Shown here piece after piece: positions 41,464 through 52,099 of a stretch of 64,000 nt of DNA (its first letter is position 1; each line of letters starts with the position of its first letter). The notes below the pieces were generated by a model that was not told the origin of the DNA, did not search any database, and worked only from the letters and a program-made list of their open reading frames with translations. The position numbers and the translations under genes were made by a program. Origin of the DNA: Agarophyton chilense (Eukaryota > Rhodophyta > Florideophyceae > Gracilariales > Gracilariaceae); the NCBI GenBank assembly GCA_030374765.1, contig JARGXX010000075.1, forward strand, positions 1,364,001 through 1,428,000. The letters are read 5' to 3'.

Positions 41464-42999
41464 CTCGATACGACGTACGCCTTACAAACTACAGCCAATA
41501 GACAAACTTTCAAAAGTAAGTGATTTTCACTGCCCGTTTACTATTGTGTGCATATAACGACTTCTGGGATTCTTTCACAAAGATACAAGGTCTGCGATTT
41601 CATTGTAGGAATGAAAAACTGTACAATGTACTAATTCGGAAGCAAAAGTCGTATTTGTAACCAAAAAAAGTATTATCTAACAATGCTTTTACACATTCTC
41701 CCGAACCTTTTAGCCGCTGCTCCGCCGAGAACATTCTTTGCAACGTAAATTGCCACTTTTGTTTATTTCGTAAGCTTTTTGTGAAGCTCTGTGTCGTTTA
41801 AAGCATCAAATTGTGGAGTTAGTGCTACTTGAAAATACAACAAGGCAGTCGTAAGCATCAAAACCCTTTACTTTCTACGACGCGCTTATCAAAGACTCTG
41901 AATTTGTGTGCCTTGAATGCATTAAAGTTATCCAGTTTCACAAAGCTCACCATCTCCAATTTCATTTTACAAGTTGTCTTTATTGAGCCGATATCAAAAG
42001 GAAAAACAAAACTAGCTTATAGAGCAGTTTTCCTATATAAACTTTTGCATCGTTATATAGGCCCTTAATACATTTTATTTTATTACATTACACCTTAATA
42101 TTTTTATCTTTTCTTGCTACATATATATTGGTAAACTTATCATTTACACACTCTGCCTATTACAATTCTTTTTGTCGTCTTTCTTCGACTTTTTGTGTTT
42201 GCTGTCATTTGTGCTAGTGCTTTTGAGAGCATATCTACTACTGGGGTTCCCCTGGGTTTTAACTACCCGCATAGTGTCCCTTTTTAATTTTACGGATAAG
42301 ATGTTCAAACGAAGCTTTTAAAGATCTTGGTAAAACGTTCGGACAAAGAACTGAGCTTTGTATTGGTTTTTTAAGTATTGAAAAAAATGGGTCCATGATC
42401 CTTGTTTTGAATTAAATGTCCTTTTTATGCAAATGAATGTTGTGGGTATTCTTTAGAATGTTTGTAAACATGAGGGTATGAAAATTTTTCTTCTGCCTTT
42501 ATGTAGTACCTGTCCGGGCTCTAAAATAAAACGCTTATATTTTGAACTCTGACGTTCGAAGCTTCTACATCCAGGGGGGTTCCGTCCCATTGGTTTTGAA
42601 CAGCACCTTTTTCTAGATCGATTCTAAACCTTATTCGTAACTACTGTATGATATTAAAAAGTTTAAAAGCACGCCTGCAGTTGCTGTAAACGTTGGGAAA
42701 GTTGTCTTCGTTTTCAAACCATCAGAAAATTCAAGGTCTGTAGCCCAAAGGGTACAAGTCTTAATCGATATATACAAATTTGGTCTTTAAGCTACCGATA
42801 TTAAAGCTTCCGAAGCTTTTTTGATCTGTTCCCCCCGACATGCTGCGATAGGGGGGTGATCTTACCTCCGACCATGCCTTCCTGTATGTCATCCTCTTCA
42901 TTAATCATGAATACAGTATAAGGCGAGAACCAATCTCACAATTTATTTAATCTCCTTTCCGGTGAACAGAATGGGTTTCGAATGATCCATGTCCAACTC
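41464..42999. other. AT-rich region, no confident gene
   Basis: Only short frames. The plus frame at 41829-42068 has no recognisable features. Near 42640-42540 the minus strand shows a brief protein-like stretch (QNQWDGTPLDVEASNVRVQN) without wider support. Confidence 0.35.
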
Positions 43000-43537
43000 T
43001 CAGGGCATCGGTTTCGGTATATTTCTCCGCTTCGCAAACATACCGAAGGTTCCTCCAGCGATATTGGAGTAGCTGCTCTGCACCGGGAGATATCTCAATA
43101 AACGCATTGGAGAATTCTCGCATATAGTAATATTCAAAAACTGTAAAGTGCGGAGTACAAAATCCAGCAGCATTTGCTCTGGAATGGCCTCAGCAAAGCG
43201 CATCAGGACGACGGGTATTCCTTCATTTCATATAGTCCACCCCATTATTCTCCTTCCTTGCTTGAAGCAAGCAAATCCGGTGGAGTATATTGATAGACTA
43301 CTCATGGTAGACGCTGATCGGTAATTGCCGAAGATGAGAGAAGGCCCGGAACTAAGGAGAGCTGCAAGGACCTCGAGCCATTTTATCCCAGGCAGGAAAC
43401 TCCCGTACATCACATGAGAGGCCATGGATATTTGACAAACGCTTGGAGGCTTTTCGCTCTTGTTTTCTAGAAGAAAACAAACTTTTGGCGTCACTGTCGT
43501 CACACTGACAAAAACGATGAAGATACGAAGTTGTCAA
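43000..43537 (-). pseudogene. Unidentified minus-strand reading frame with one in-frame stop
   Basis: The frames 43503-43228 and 43203-43000 are in the same phase, separated by one TGA at 43228-43230, and together give about 165 residues. The sequence has a mixed, partly hydrophobic composition (LPGIKWLEVLAALLSSGPSL, FAEAIPEQMLLDFVLRTLQF). Reading across one stop without loss of style suggests a decayed gene. No family recognised. Confidence 0.35.
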
Positions 43538-44479
43538 TCCTTTGAAGCGACTCTACATCTTAGGGCGTGCTTCTAATTCTCTTCTTCAAGATTTATGACT
43601 CTTGAATTTGACCCTAACTTCGTATTGCGACCGAGCACAAGTATATCATTCTTTTTGGTTTTGTAAGTGTGTTCTGTCATGTCTGTAATCTGTAGAATCG
43701 TGTATGCATGATTCATTCCATTTAAGTGGCGAAATGCACGCTGGAGCCTAATTCGATTATTGATTGCGGAAGGCTCTTACGTCCAACAAGCTGGCTTCAG
43801 AACGTGGCGGAGAGAAGGACGCTCCAAGCTACGAGATTTGAAATTACGACAAGAAATCTGTGCGAGGTCACTGGAGGACGATTGTGGAAGAGATATTTGC
43901 AGCCAATCAACACAGCTTTTCGGCGGAAGGCAAACGAGCAGCAAATAATAATGAGCCGGTCCAAATTCATTGCTTTAAAGCAAATTGGCGCCTTTTCGCG
44001 ACGAGAATATTCTAATCCTACACAACTGCTCGCTTCTGTCGCGAGAGCGGAATTGCTCTGGTTTTCCGCCAAACTCTGCCTGGAGAGGCACACAGCTGCG
44101 AAGGGTACAACAAGCACAACTGCATGTTTAAAGTTTAAACCTACAGTAGCTTACGTATCGCAAGCGTTATTCGCATTCCTCGGCAGGTGGACTGCCACGC
44201 TGACATTTGTGTGATGGACACTGCTTGTCTTTCAAACAAAAGAGATGGGGAGTGTATGAGCTTTTCAGCCCTTCATGTTTGTCGGTCAGCTTTCCAGAGT
44301 TACGATTGGCGACTGCAACGCTCTGCTTAATTTTGCCTTGCTAATGCGATGAACACGTAAGGTTAAGGAAGTCTCCGTCGTTGCTTTGATAGGACCTCCA
44401 CACCTTTTGAGTAAAAACAGCCCGCCGCCCCCATGTGATGCCACGTTATTTCATTACACTTTCCAACCCATATTTCTTC
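43538..44479 (+). other. Intergenic, with one doubtful 162-residue plus-strand ORF (43726-44214)
   Basis: The ORF has an Arg/Lys-rich, mixed composition and no domain, signal peptide or membrane segment. The opposite strand is also open over 44117-43797, so chance is likely. It lies upstream of the LPMO-like gene promoter. Confidence 0.25.
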
Positions 44480-44482
44480 CCA

Positions 44483-44488
44483 TATAAA
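44483..44488 (+). promoter_or_regulatory. TATA box of LPMO-like gene 1
   Basis: TATAAA lies 85 bases before the first possible ATG (44568) and 115 before the second (44598), the same arrangement as for the VWA genes in this window. Confidence 0.5.
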
Positions 44489-44567
44489 CTGATGTGCCCT
44501 CTCGCCCATCGTCCTTGCTTCTTGAATTTCACCTTTTCCTCCACGTTCTTCCTCTCCAATCCAAACT

Positions 44568-45752
44568 ATGCAAAGCAAAAAGAGTCACATCGCTCAAATG
44601 CATTTCGTTGCATTCAGTTCGTTGCTCATAGCTTTCCTTTCCGCACCCTGTCCCACCTTGGCTCATCAAGCAATCGCATACCCGTGGCCCATATCAAATG
44701 ACGGAGCATGTCGATTAGGAAAGTTCAAAGATTGCCCTGGTCCATGCCCGACAATCGAACTTAGATCCGATCAAACTCCAGACAGTCCCTCACTCTCTGT
44801 CGGTCGTTCCCAATCGATAACCGTCAATATCAAACGCAACAATCACGCAGGGGGCTTTTCAAGATGGTCCCTTGTGAACGTTGAGGATATGTACGACAAG
44901 AAGGCGCACGACCGCAGTGCATTCTTGACCACTTGTGGCGACCAAAATATCACTTACTGTGACTCCAAAAATCGCCTACGTGATTGTACGTTTGACAGAT
45001 CGAGTAAGTATTATCGGCATCGGGTCACGATTCCCAGGATTTACGCAGATGGTGTTTATGTGTTAGGGTGGGCCTGGTATGGCGGCACACAAGGAAATGG
45101 TGAGTTCGGTGATTTTGGAGATTACTACGATTGTATGTACATTGACATCAAAGGTGGACCCTACGAAAAGTATCATCAACCAACTTTTGAAATGGGCTCT
45201 TCCGATACCGGTAGCGCCGGCAAGTGCAAAGCCAGAACAAATTTCTTAGGTGATTGTTGGAGAGAACCGTGCACCCATCGTAAGGAGGCTTCTCTAGCTG
45301 AACCATGGGAGTTTTCGAATGGTCGCAAACCGGATGCAATCTCAAGTACAGCTTTCAAAGCACCGTACAGAATCAAGGGGATTCCAAAATCTGCACCGAA
45401 GATGATTGGAATATCTGTGCGTGCTGCTGACGATCCCAATATCGTTTTAGCCAGTTCAGTTACCGGACCAACTGGAACTATTTCCCTCAAGACTAACTCT
45501 AGGATCACGTTCACATGTGATGTCTCCGGGGATGTTGATCATGTGATATTCTATCGCAATGGCATTCCGATGAGCAAGGCCACATCGGCTCCCTTTAGTA
45601 TTGCAGGTGTGTACAATACAAATGACGGGCAGTTGAAGTATCACCCTTGGAAACAACATATGGACGAAGAAATGTATGCAATGTCTTGTGGGGTTTATGG
45701 GAAGGACAACAGCATACAATTTGCAAAGCTTGATGTCGAGCAGCTATTGTAA
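44568..45752 (+). CDS. Secreted LPMO-like histidine-brace protein with C-terminal Ig-like domain (1)
   Basis: 394 residues, no introns. The signal peptide ends at ...PTLA, leaving His33 as residue 1 of the mature chain (HQAIAYPWPISNDGACR). A second His sits in KRNNHAGGFSRW (His93) and an aromatic pair in GDYYDCMYIDI. His-1, an internal His and an axial aromatic form the copper site of lytic polysaccharide monooxygenases, which oxidise glycosidic bonds in cell-wall polymers. Ten or so Cys suggest disulfides. The last 120 residues (ITFTCDVSGDVDHVIFYRNG) look like an Ig-type beta sandwich. Met11 is an alternative start that gives a tidier signal peptide. Substrate unknown; copper enzyme activity is inference. 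Confidence 0.8.
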   Translation: MQSKKSHIAQMHFVAFSSLLIAFLSAPCPTLAHQAIAYPWPISNDGACRLGKFKDCPGPCPTIELRSDQTPDSPSLSVGRSQSITVNIKRNNHAGGFSRWSLVNVEDMYDKKAHDRSAFLTTCGDQNITYCDSKNRLRDCTFDRSSKYYRHRVTIPRIYADGVYVLGWAWYGGTQGNGEFGDFGDYYDCMYIDIKGGPYEKYHQPTFEMGSSDTGSAGKCKARTNFLGDCWREPCTHRKEASLAEPWEFSNGRKPDAISSTAFKAPYRIKGIPKSAPKMIGISVRAADDPNIVLASSVTGPTGTISLKTNSRITFTCDVSGDVDHVIFYRNGIPMSKATSAPFSIAGVYNTNDGQLKYHPWKQHMDEEMYAMSCGVYGKDNSIQFAKLDVEQLL

Positions 45753-46774
45753 GCCATTCTTTTTAGCCATTCATGAATGAAGGCTTTGTAGAAATATGCT
45801 TTGTAGAACGTAGTATTCAAGAACAGAGAAAACTTTAATTTTTGCTTTCAAGTTCTCTTTCCAATATCATGAGTGGTTCTTCCCGATTTCTTGACGACAG
45901 AATAGAGGTCCGGCGTTTTCCACCTTTTGCCTTTCATTTTTCTGTATCTGTCCACCATGACATGATCCAACAGTGAACACTTCGATGTTGGGCCAGAACC
46001 CACGTGTCGAAAGCAGCGTTGGACTTCCAGCAATGATAGTCCAAACATCGATTTTACCTCTGCTGCAATTTTTCCTCCTCTTTGTTCTTGTTGACGGCGA
46101 CATTCATTTCAATATACTATCTTGTCTTGCGCGTGATTCCATGGTTCGCCAAACAGCCATTGAGTAGGGCAGGATAGCAGTCTCGCCCCTTTCTAAATAT
46201 CTAACCGTCTTTCTCTTAGAACCATGTGTGTATCTACAGTGCATGATATTTTGTCGTGTAAGATATTGCAAGGATCTCTGCAATGATGGTCATGTGATCA
46301 AGGAACTGCTGCGCAGTATCATAACATTTGAAGAACAAAAGGTCAACTACAGGTGCAGAAGTATTCCCAGTGACAATGAATTGAATTTTCCACTTTCTCC
46401 GAAGTGCGAACCTCTTGATGGAATAGTTGACTGGGGTCGTCAGCCCAGTACATGTTTTTGTCTCGCTGTCATCGATTTCATGTACACATGTTTGATTCTT
46501 TCTATATAAAAACAGCTTTGTGTATTAAATGTATGCCACCAAAGCCTGAGAACGAGTTCGGATCGATTTCTTTTGGATTATTATTGCCTTGTAGAGAGTT
46601 ATATCGAAATGCACTTGATTCAAAAACTCGTTCATTCTAAGAGACTAGATCCTTGTGCTCATTGCGAAGATTTAGAACCAAAGAAACTGTGAATCCGCAT
46701 TGCTTGTAATTCTTGTATCGGGCTAGAGGAGGAACCAGGTCTGTCTTTGGTCGTTTTCTCAGCTCATCTGAACG
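45753..46774. other. Intergenic between LPMO-like gene 1 and VWA gene 1
   Basis: Short frames on both strands are all duplicated in copy B, so conservation there reflects recent duplication and not selection. No gene called. Confidence 0.5.
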
Positions 46775-46782
46775 TATAAATA
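46775..46782 (+). promoter_or_regulatory. TATA box of VWA gene 1
   Basis: TATAAATA lies 112 bases before the chosen ATG at 46887. A start some 30 bases downstream of the TATA box would exclude the upstream in-frame ATG at 46713, which settles the start. Confidence 0.65.
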
Positions 46783-46886
46783 CTCGGCGCAGGGCCTGGG
46801 AGAGATTTCCTGCTTCTTCACTTCTGCATCGAAAATACATTTGCCAACCTTTGCTTCTGGTCATCATCTTCTTTACAGTACAAAAA

Positions 46887-48071
46887 ATGACCTTTCTCTT
46901 TTCCAGCGCTTTACTAGCTTCCTTGTTCTTCTTTCAAGTTTTTGCGCAGGAATCTATTGTCCTGACGGCGAGATGCCCGGCCTTATGTGATCTTCCTGTT
47001 GCAGACGCGTTCAGAGAGTGTGCGCCCTTTAGTACCATAGGTTGTACTCTCTCCCCTTGCGGTACAGGATTCGGATGTTCGTTTCCAGCCCCAGTGGATA
47101 CTGAAGTCACCGTCACTCCGGGAGAGGAGATTGTGCTTGAGGGCCTCCACGTCCTTGATCGTTTTAAATTCCAAGTGAATCTGAATTCTTCATTTGCATT
47201 GCAAACGGATTTTTACCTCCTCAGCGACGCAACAGGCTCCATGGGCACAGCGATTAGTGAAGTGAAAACTCGATTCATCGAAATAGTCAACCTTTACGAA
47301 AACCTGACAGATGCGCATTTTGGAATCGGACTTTTCCGCGACGAGGCTGAGCGTGATTCAGCTCTAGAATTTGGTTTCATGAATGCTCAAAGTCTTACTG
47401 GGAATCAGGCTGATGTCTTTACTGCCATTGATTCGCTCGTTGCCCGAGGAGGTGGAGATGCTGATGAAGCCAATCTTGTTGCTTTAAATAAGGTTGCAAC
47501 GAACGCTGATATCGGATGGAGGCCAAACTCCCGTAAGATACTAGTATACTTTGGAGACAATCCAGGTCATGAACCAACTTGTATCGGCGGAGGACCGATT
47601 ACAAGAGACACCGTTATTGAGAACTTGAAAGCTAAAAATATTACTGTTGTGGCAGTAAGCTTCGGTACAGGTCTTGACAGAGCGCCTCGTCCATTTGAAT
47701 GTGCATCTGGGAATGCAGGAACTGGGCAGGGAACTGCGATAGCAACCGCCACGGGGGGCGTTCTTCTTCCAAACACACAGCAAGCGAAAGTAATTGAAGC
47801 CATCGAAAATGCAGTATTAAATTTGAATAGGACATATGATCTTGATTCTTCCGACTGCGATGGAAAACTGATAACCTCTACCAATCCAGCTTTGCCGATT
47901 ACTCTTGCTCCTAGAGACTCTCAAGTTGTGGACCAAATCATTGTGATTGAGTCTGGAGTGTGCACGGGAGGGGCTACTTTCGAGTGCACTCTGAAGTACA
48001 CTGAAGCTGGAGCAAGCCTTGCTCCCACGAGGCTCAAGTTCTTGGATATTCAAGGCTGCCCAGAATTCTAA
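46887..48071 (+). CDS. Secreted integrin-beta-like von Willebrand A domain protein (1)
   Basis: 394 residues, intronless. Signal peptide 1-20 (FFFQVFA), then a short Cys-rich segment (residues 30-64, seven Cys). A VWA domain follows from about residue 90 to 315. The MIDAS-type metal site reads DFYLLSDATGSMG (Asp114). Residues 188-230 (GGGDADEANLVALNKVATNA, DIGWRPNSRKILVYFGDNPG) follow the pattern of the integrin beta I-like domain, which binds ligands through a metal ion. The C-terminal 75 residues have paired Cys and a beta-rich look. No membrane anchor is visible, so it is probably secreted or wall-bound. A frame reaching back to 46713 is open but lies upstream of the TATA box. A ligand-binding role is inference. 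Confidence 0.85.
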   Translation: MTFLFSSALLASLFFFQVFAQESIVLTARCPALCDLPVADAFRECAPFSTIGCTLSPCGTGFGCSFPAPVDTEVTVTPGEEIVLEGLHVLDRFKFQVNLNSSFALQTDFYLLSDATGSMGTAISEVKTRFIEIVNLYENLTDAHFGIGLFRDEAERDSALEFGFMNAQSLTGNQADVFTAIDSLVARGGGDADEANLVALNKVATNADIGWRPNSRKILVYFGDNPGHEPTCIGGGPITRDTVIENLKAKNITVVAVSFGTGLDRAPRPFECASGNAGTGQGTAIATATGGVLLPNTQQAKVIEAIENAVLNLNRTYDLDSSDCDGKLITSTNPALPITLAPRDSQVVDQIIVIESGVCTGGATFECTLKYTEAGASLAPTRLKFLDIQGCPEF

Positions 48072-48702
48072 GAAGTTGACTTCCATCTCCACGAGCTCAT
48101 TGATTGGATATCGTTTTGGTTTCCAGCTGGGCGTGTTCTGTTTGCGAGCTTCAAATAGTTGCCACGTAGTCGCTCTTTTCAGAGCAATCAATCATTGTTG
48201 TCATCTGCGGTGCGATGCTATCAATTGTGGAACTGCGCGCATATGCTGGCGAATGCAGGGATTGCAAAGGTGAAGTCTGGTCGTGGTCCTCGTGCTTGTT
48301 CTTCGAGGAGGAAGGGAAAGCCTTTTCGTAACCCTTTGCTTATGTATCGCGCGTATTCTAGCTTTGTAATCGTTAGAGAATTCTATAAAGCTGTTGTGTT
48401 GTTTAAAACCGAACGAATACTGCGTAAAACTTGACGAAAACTAAGTAGAGCTGTAGATACGTAGACTAGCCGAACCTAGCTTAGATATATATAAGGTCTT
48501 GCGTTGCTACTACATTACACTTCTTTTATCAAAGAAGAATAGAAAAGAGAGTGGCCGTCCTTCTCCAGCTGGGGAGTCGGGATCGGCTCGGCTTTTATAG
48601 TTCTTCCAAGCGAGAATGGCTGTAGTGCGACACTGGCTGAAGCTTGTGGTTCCAGCCGAGCGCTTGGCGTGTCGTGGCTTCTACCGCTTCGCCATGCAAT
48701 GC

Positions 48703-48857
48703 CGTCCGTCGTCGGGGCTTGAACAAGCGACGACGTGCAGCGTCGTGGCTTAGCGAGGCGATACCGTGCAGCGTCGTGGCTTAGCGAAGCAAAAACGTGC
48801 GGCGTCGTGGCTATGCGAAGCGACGCCGCGCGGCGCCGTGCCCACACAGTTAGTACT
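48703..48857 (+). repeat. 31-bp GC-rich tandem repeat, five units
   Basis: Unit starts recur at 48703, 48734, 48765, 48796 and 48827, exactly 31 bases apart, with a core CGTGCAGCGTCGTGGCTTAG. Three units remain at the matching place of the other duplicate (61929, 61960 and 61991). The long minus-strand frame here (48847-48515) is a by-product of the repeat. Confidence 0.85.
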
Positions 48858-48913
48858 TAAGTACTATATAGAAATTATTTAAATAATATGTACAAATTGA
48901 AAGGTATATCTAT

Positions 48914-49225
48914 CTACATCCTATTAGCCCCATTTTGTGCTGAAGCTGTCCCACCGAGGCCTATGAAGTCGGATAGAACACCCCTGCAGTTCGCAAGGGC
49001 TGTATGTGAGAGCAATAAAGCGGCGTCCGCGAAATCTTCGTGACATTGCGCTGTGTAGTGTAGACAGCGGCGGAATAGGCGCTGAGTGATAATCTCCGAC
49101 ACTTCCTGATCCGCAGCGCTGTCGTGGTTAAAAATAATATTCATGGGGCATTCGCTGTAATCCGTACAAGCGCGGGGTTGAGAGACGTGTACCACATTTT
49201 GGGCGCGGCGGAGGGAAGGTGGCAA
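48914..49225 (-). CDS. Doubtful 103-residue minus-strand ORF at the edge of duplication A
   Basis: The product begins MPPSLRRAQNVVHVSQPRAC and is mildly Cys and Ala rich, with no signal peptide or known domain. Its last 12 or so codons lie inside duplicated sequence, the rest outside, so the duplication breakpoint cuts the frame. In copy B only the end remains. It may be chance. Confidence 0.25.
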   Translation of the reverse strand: MPPSLRRAQNVVHVSQPRACTDYSECPMNIIFNHDSAADQEVSEIITQRLFRRCLHYTAQCHEDFADAALLLSHTALANCRGVLSDFIGLGGTASAQNGANRM

Positions 49226-49967
49226 TTCGATCGAGTTCGCATTTAGTGTCTACTTGACATTGACCTCATGTGAGGTCAATATTGACTGTCCCATAAGTTT
49301 CGTAAAGCTTTTCACTTTTTCAAAAATTTAAGATTTTTCAGTTCCCTACAGCCGTCTTTGAAATGACAGAGCGAAATTGTAGCTTCCTTTTGTCCACAAC
49401 ATCTTCCCTTGTTTACTTCCGCGGAAATATTGACAGGTTTTGTGGAAAAGAGCACCATCAACAGATCTTTGACTAGTCGTTGGTATCGTGGTCTACAATC
49501 GTCCTCGGTTCATCACAACCCAAACAGACTACATGCTTTTATTCAGATCATTTTAGAATTCTAAAACTGTCAAAAAAACATCTTAAAAACCAAAAAAAAC
49601 TGGTCAATAATCAAATTGCACTTTTCTTACTATCAACTTCACATTATCGAACCGTGCCAAAGAATTTTCTCTACATCTTCGCAGTTTTTAAGTACCCCAA
49701 AGAGCAAAACAGTCACGCGACAATCTTCATTACAAAACACCGTCACAAAACCAAGCACATCTCTTAACACTTACTTCACTTCCGTAACACACCTTTAAGG
49801 TGTACATTTTTATTATAAAAATGCCACTTTGGCTGACATTGCAACGGTTGAATCCATCATAATTTCTAAACGCCAATAGAACACGAACAACACTGGTGTG
49901 CTTCAAAATGGCTCCAACCGATCGCACTAGTACTACACCAACTTTTGTTTTTATTTTAGGCTAAATG
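49226..49967. other. AT-rich intergenic, no gene seen
   Basis: A-rich and T-rich stretches with short frames only; the plus frame at 49480-49767 is low-complexity Lys/Ser/Thr. Confidence 0.45.
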
Positions 49968-50141
49968 ATACGATTTGGGGAGTGACAGCTTGCAGATTTA
50001 GACTATTCCGGTGGTGACACTGTTTGTAGGGGTTGTTTTTGGGGTTTAGGGGTTTTAGCGGTTTAGCGGTTTTTGGGGTTGTTTGCACCTGTCACCCCCA
50101 GGGTGGTCTAATCCTGCAAGCAGTCACCCCCCGAATCGTAC
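49968..50141. repeat. Long inverted repeat (two 51-bp arms) with a G-rich, telomere-like loop
   Basis: Arm 49968-50018 pairs with the reverse complement of 50091-50141, with landmarks TACGATT, GTGACAGCTTGCAG and GGTGAC aligning; roughly 80% pairing by eye. The 72-base loop holds runs such as GGGGTTTAGGGGTTTT and TTTAGCGGTTTAGCGG. It could be a hairpin RNA locus or a small foldback element. Confidence 0.75.
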
Positions 50142-52099
50142 AATCTCCCTTTATTTTATTACAGATTTTTATTTTAAATAATTGTTTTGGTTTACTTTTG
50201 AATATGTTTTTCTTTGCAATCAATCTTCTTTTTGCAATAGAAGACGCTAAATTTTTGTTTCAATAGGTTTTATATGTGTATTGGGGTTTAAAGTTTACTG
50301 ATGTGAACGTAATAGTATCATTGTGTGGCAGCTACGTTTCTCATTTTTAATTCAGTTTGGTATATGAATTTTTTGATCACCACTCTTTTTATTTTTCAAA
50401 TATGCTGTGCAAAAAATAGACAGTTTTTGATAGGAGATGTTTGTTTTTACTATTGTTGGATCGGTCGTGTGTGCGATATTTAAAGTGGTTGATGTTGATG
50501 CTTTGGCGTTTGGCCTTGAACGACGGTGTTCATATCCGTGCGATTCATGCAAGGCGAAGGCGCAGCATGACACACTCATCAATACACGCGCACTGGTCTG
50601 TGCTTCGTAGTTTGCACTGAAACAAATAAAATGCAAGGCCGCCGGTGGTGGTGACAGCCACCGTCAGGCAAGGCGAACGGAAGAGAGGTTCCGGCGCTCC
50701 GATTCCAACACTGCTGATCTACGCTTTTTGCACCACGTAATTGAGCAGCTCATGTTGAACCACACTTTTTGATTGGTCAGGGACATGACGTCACTGATTT
50801 CTTGTAGATTACGACGCGCGAGGGCTGAAAATGCGACAGCGGGGGACGCAAGAGTGTGTTGCGCTGGAGCAGGCACGCAGACAGTAGGACCGTTTGGGAG
50901 ATGCATCTGCATCGTCCTGACCGTGTGCGTTCTTTGACGCCGCTGCGCGCTTCTACATCACCTACTCGCCGGCCGAGTTGTGAGGCATCGGCCTCGATGT
51001 CCGTCATGACGACACCGAATTCAGCATTGGTCTCCCAGGACCCCGTGTGTGCGGCTCACGGGTAAAGCCATGACCTGGTTATTCCGTGTTTGAATCGGTA
51101 TCTAAGCCAAGCAGCATGACGAATTGGGAGTTGAAGCCAGGCGAAAACGCTCTAATTTTTCAACGTTTGAGTTCCATGGTCGGTGCTAAAATAATACAGC
51201 TTATCTCAATGGAACGATTGTGATTACTTTTCTGTCCTTAGTAATAACTGATATGCGAGAAAGCGATGGCTTCGCATGGTGGGTATGCTTGTAGTTCGGG
51301 CTAGCTGTGTCAAGTGCACACGTCGTACTTGTATCCACAAAATAAAAATCACACTGGTTCAATGTGAATACAGATCTGGCCTTTATTCGTATCCGCAATT
51401 CTTCACAAGCTGTGCATATCACGTGGTGCAACACCTTCACTCGCTGCCTCGAAGCGGTACCATCGAAGAGAGTAATATGCATTTTTTCGGTGCATTGCAC
51501 TCGCATAGCGAATACTCCAGTGTGGCCACGTTTGCTGAGTTTTTGTTGATTGGCCAAAACTGGTCTGCAGTGCAAACTCGCGCTGTATTCTACTTGCATG
51601 ATGGCATGATCGGGAAATTTCCGTATTTTTGCAATTCTTCGGGCTTTGAGTCTCATAGTGTCAGGGTGTCAGGGGATACTCGACAAGCGTCCATCCCACC
51701 TGCCACTTGCAAAGTGATGACAACTGACCTTTCCGCCACTCGGGCATATACTGCCACATCACCACTTCTTTACGAGATACAATCAACGAGTCTATCTAAC
51801 ATATTCGAAGCTCTCATTTTGCCTCTGAGTAGCGACTGTTGCGGGTCTTACGCTAAGTAATTACATCTCCGTCACCCCGTTGCCAAATTGATGAGAGACG
51901 CCGGCAACGGAGTCTGGCTTCCATTTGCTACGATACTCACAATACCCACAGAGTCGCCGTACAACTTTGGCGCCTTGAAGCTTTTGCGCCATTTCGAAGA
52001 GCCTCTTTAAAGCCGAGAATGGAGCCCCACTTCTCCGCAAGTGAAACTTCAGACTAAAGCGGTCTCTCTTCATTTCTTCTTGTTTTCATCCACTTCGCC
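50142..52099. other. Intergenic upstream of LPMO-like gene 2
   Basis: Overlapping frames occur on both strands. The longest, 51276-51860 on the plus strand (194 residues), is opposed by a 151-residue frame on the minus strand and has no recognisable domain, so I do not call a gene. Confidence 0.4.

Larger units (their letters stand above)
44952..48949 (+). repeat. Segmental duplication, copy A (about 4.0 kb)
   Basis: Direct-repeat partner of 58220-62112. It includes most of the LPMO-like gene 1, the intergenic region, the whole VWA gene, its downstream region and part of a 31-bp tandem array. Coding parts are nearly identical. Copy B lacks 20 bp at the start of its LPMO segment and about 84 bp in the tandem array. 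Confidence 0.93.

Noticed and set aside
43726..44214. 162-residue plus-strand gene upstream of LPMO-like gene 1
   Set aside because: The antisense strand is also open and no feature supports coding; it is listed only as doubtful.
46713..46886. Upstream in-frame extension of VWA gene 1 (and 59961-60134 of gene 2)
   Set aside because: It contains the TATA box, lies upstream of the expected transcript start, and would hide the clear signal peptide that begins at 46887.
48515..48847. 110-residue minus-strand ORF downstream of VWA gene 1
   Set aside because: It is produced by the 31-bp repeat array, and its counterpart in copy B has a different length and frame.
48703..48857. CRISPR-like array
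   Set aside because: The repeats are directly adjacent without unique spacers and the context is eukaryotic; this is a plain tandem repeat.
51276..51860. 194-residue plus-strand ORF upstream of LPMO-like gene 2
   Set aside because: The opposite strand is open for 151 codons over the same place and neither product shows a domain, signal or compositional support.
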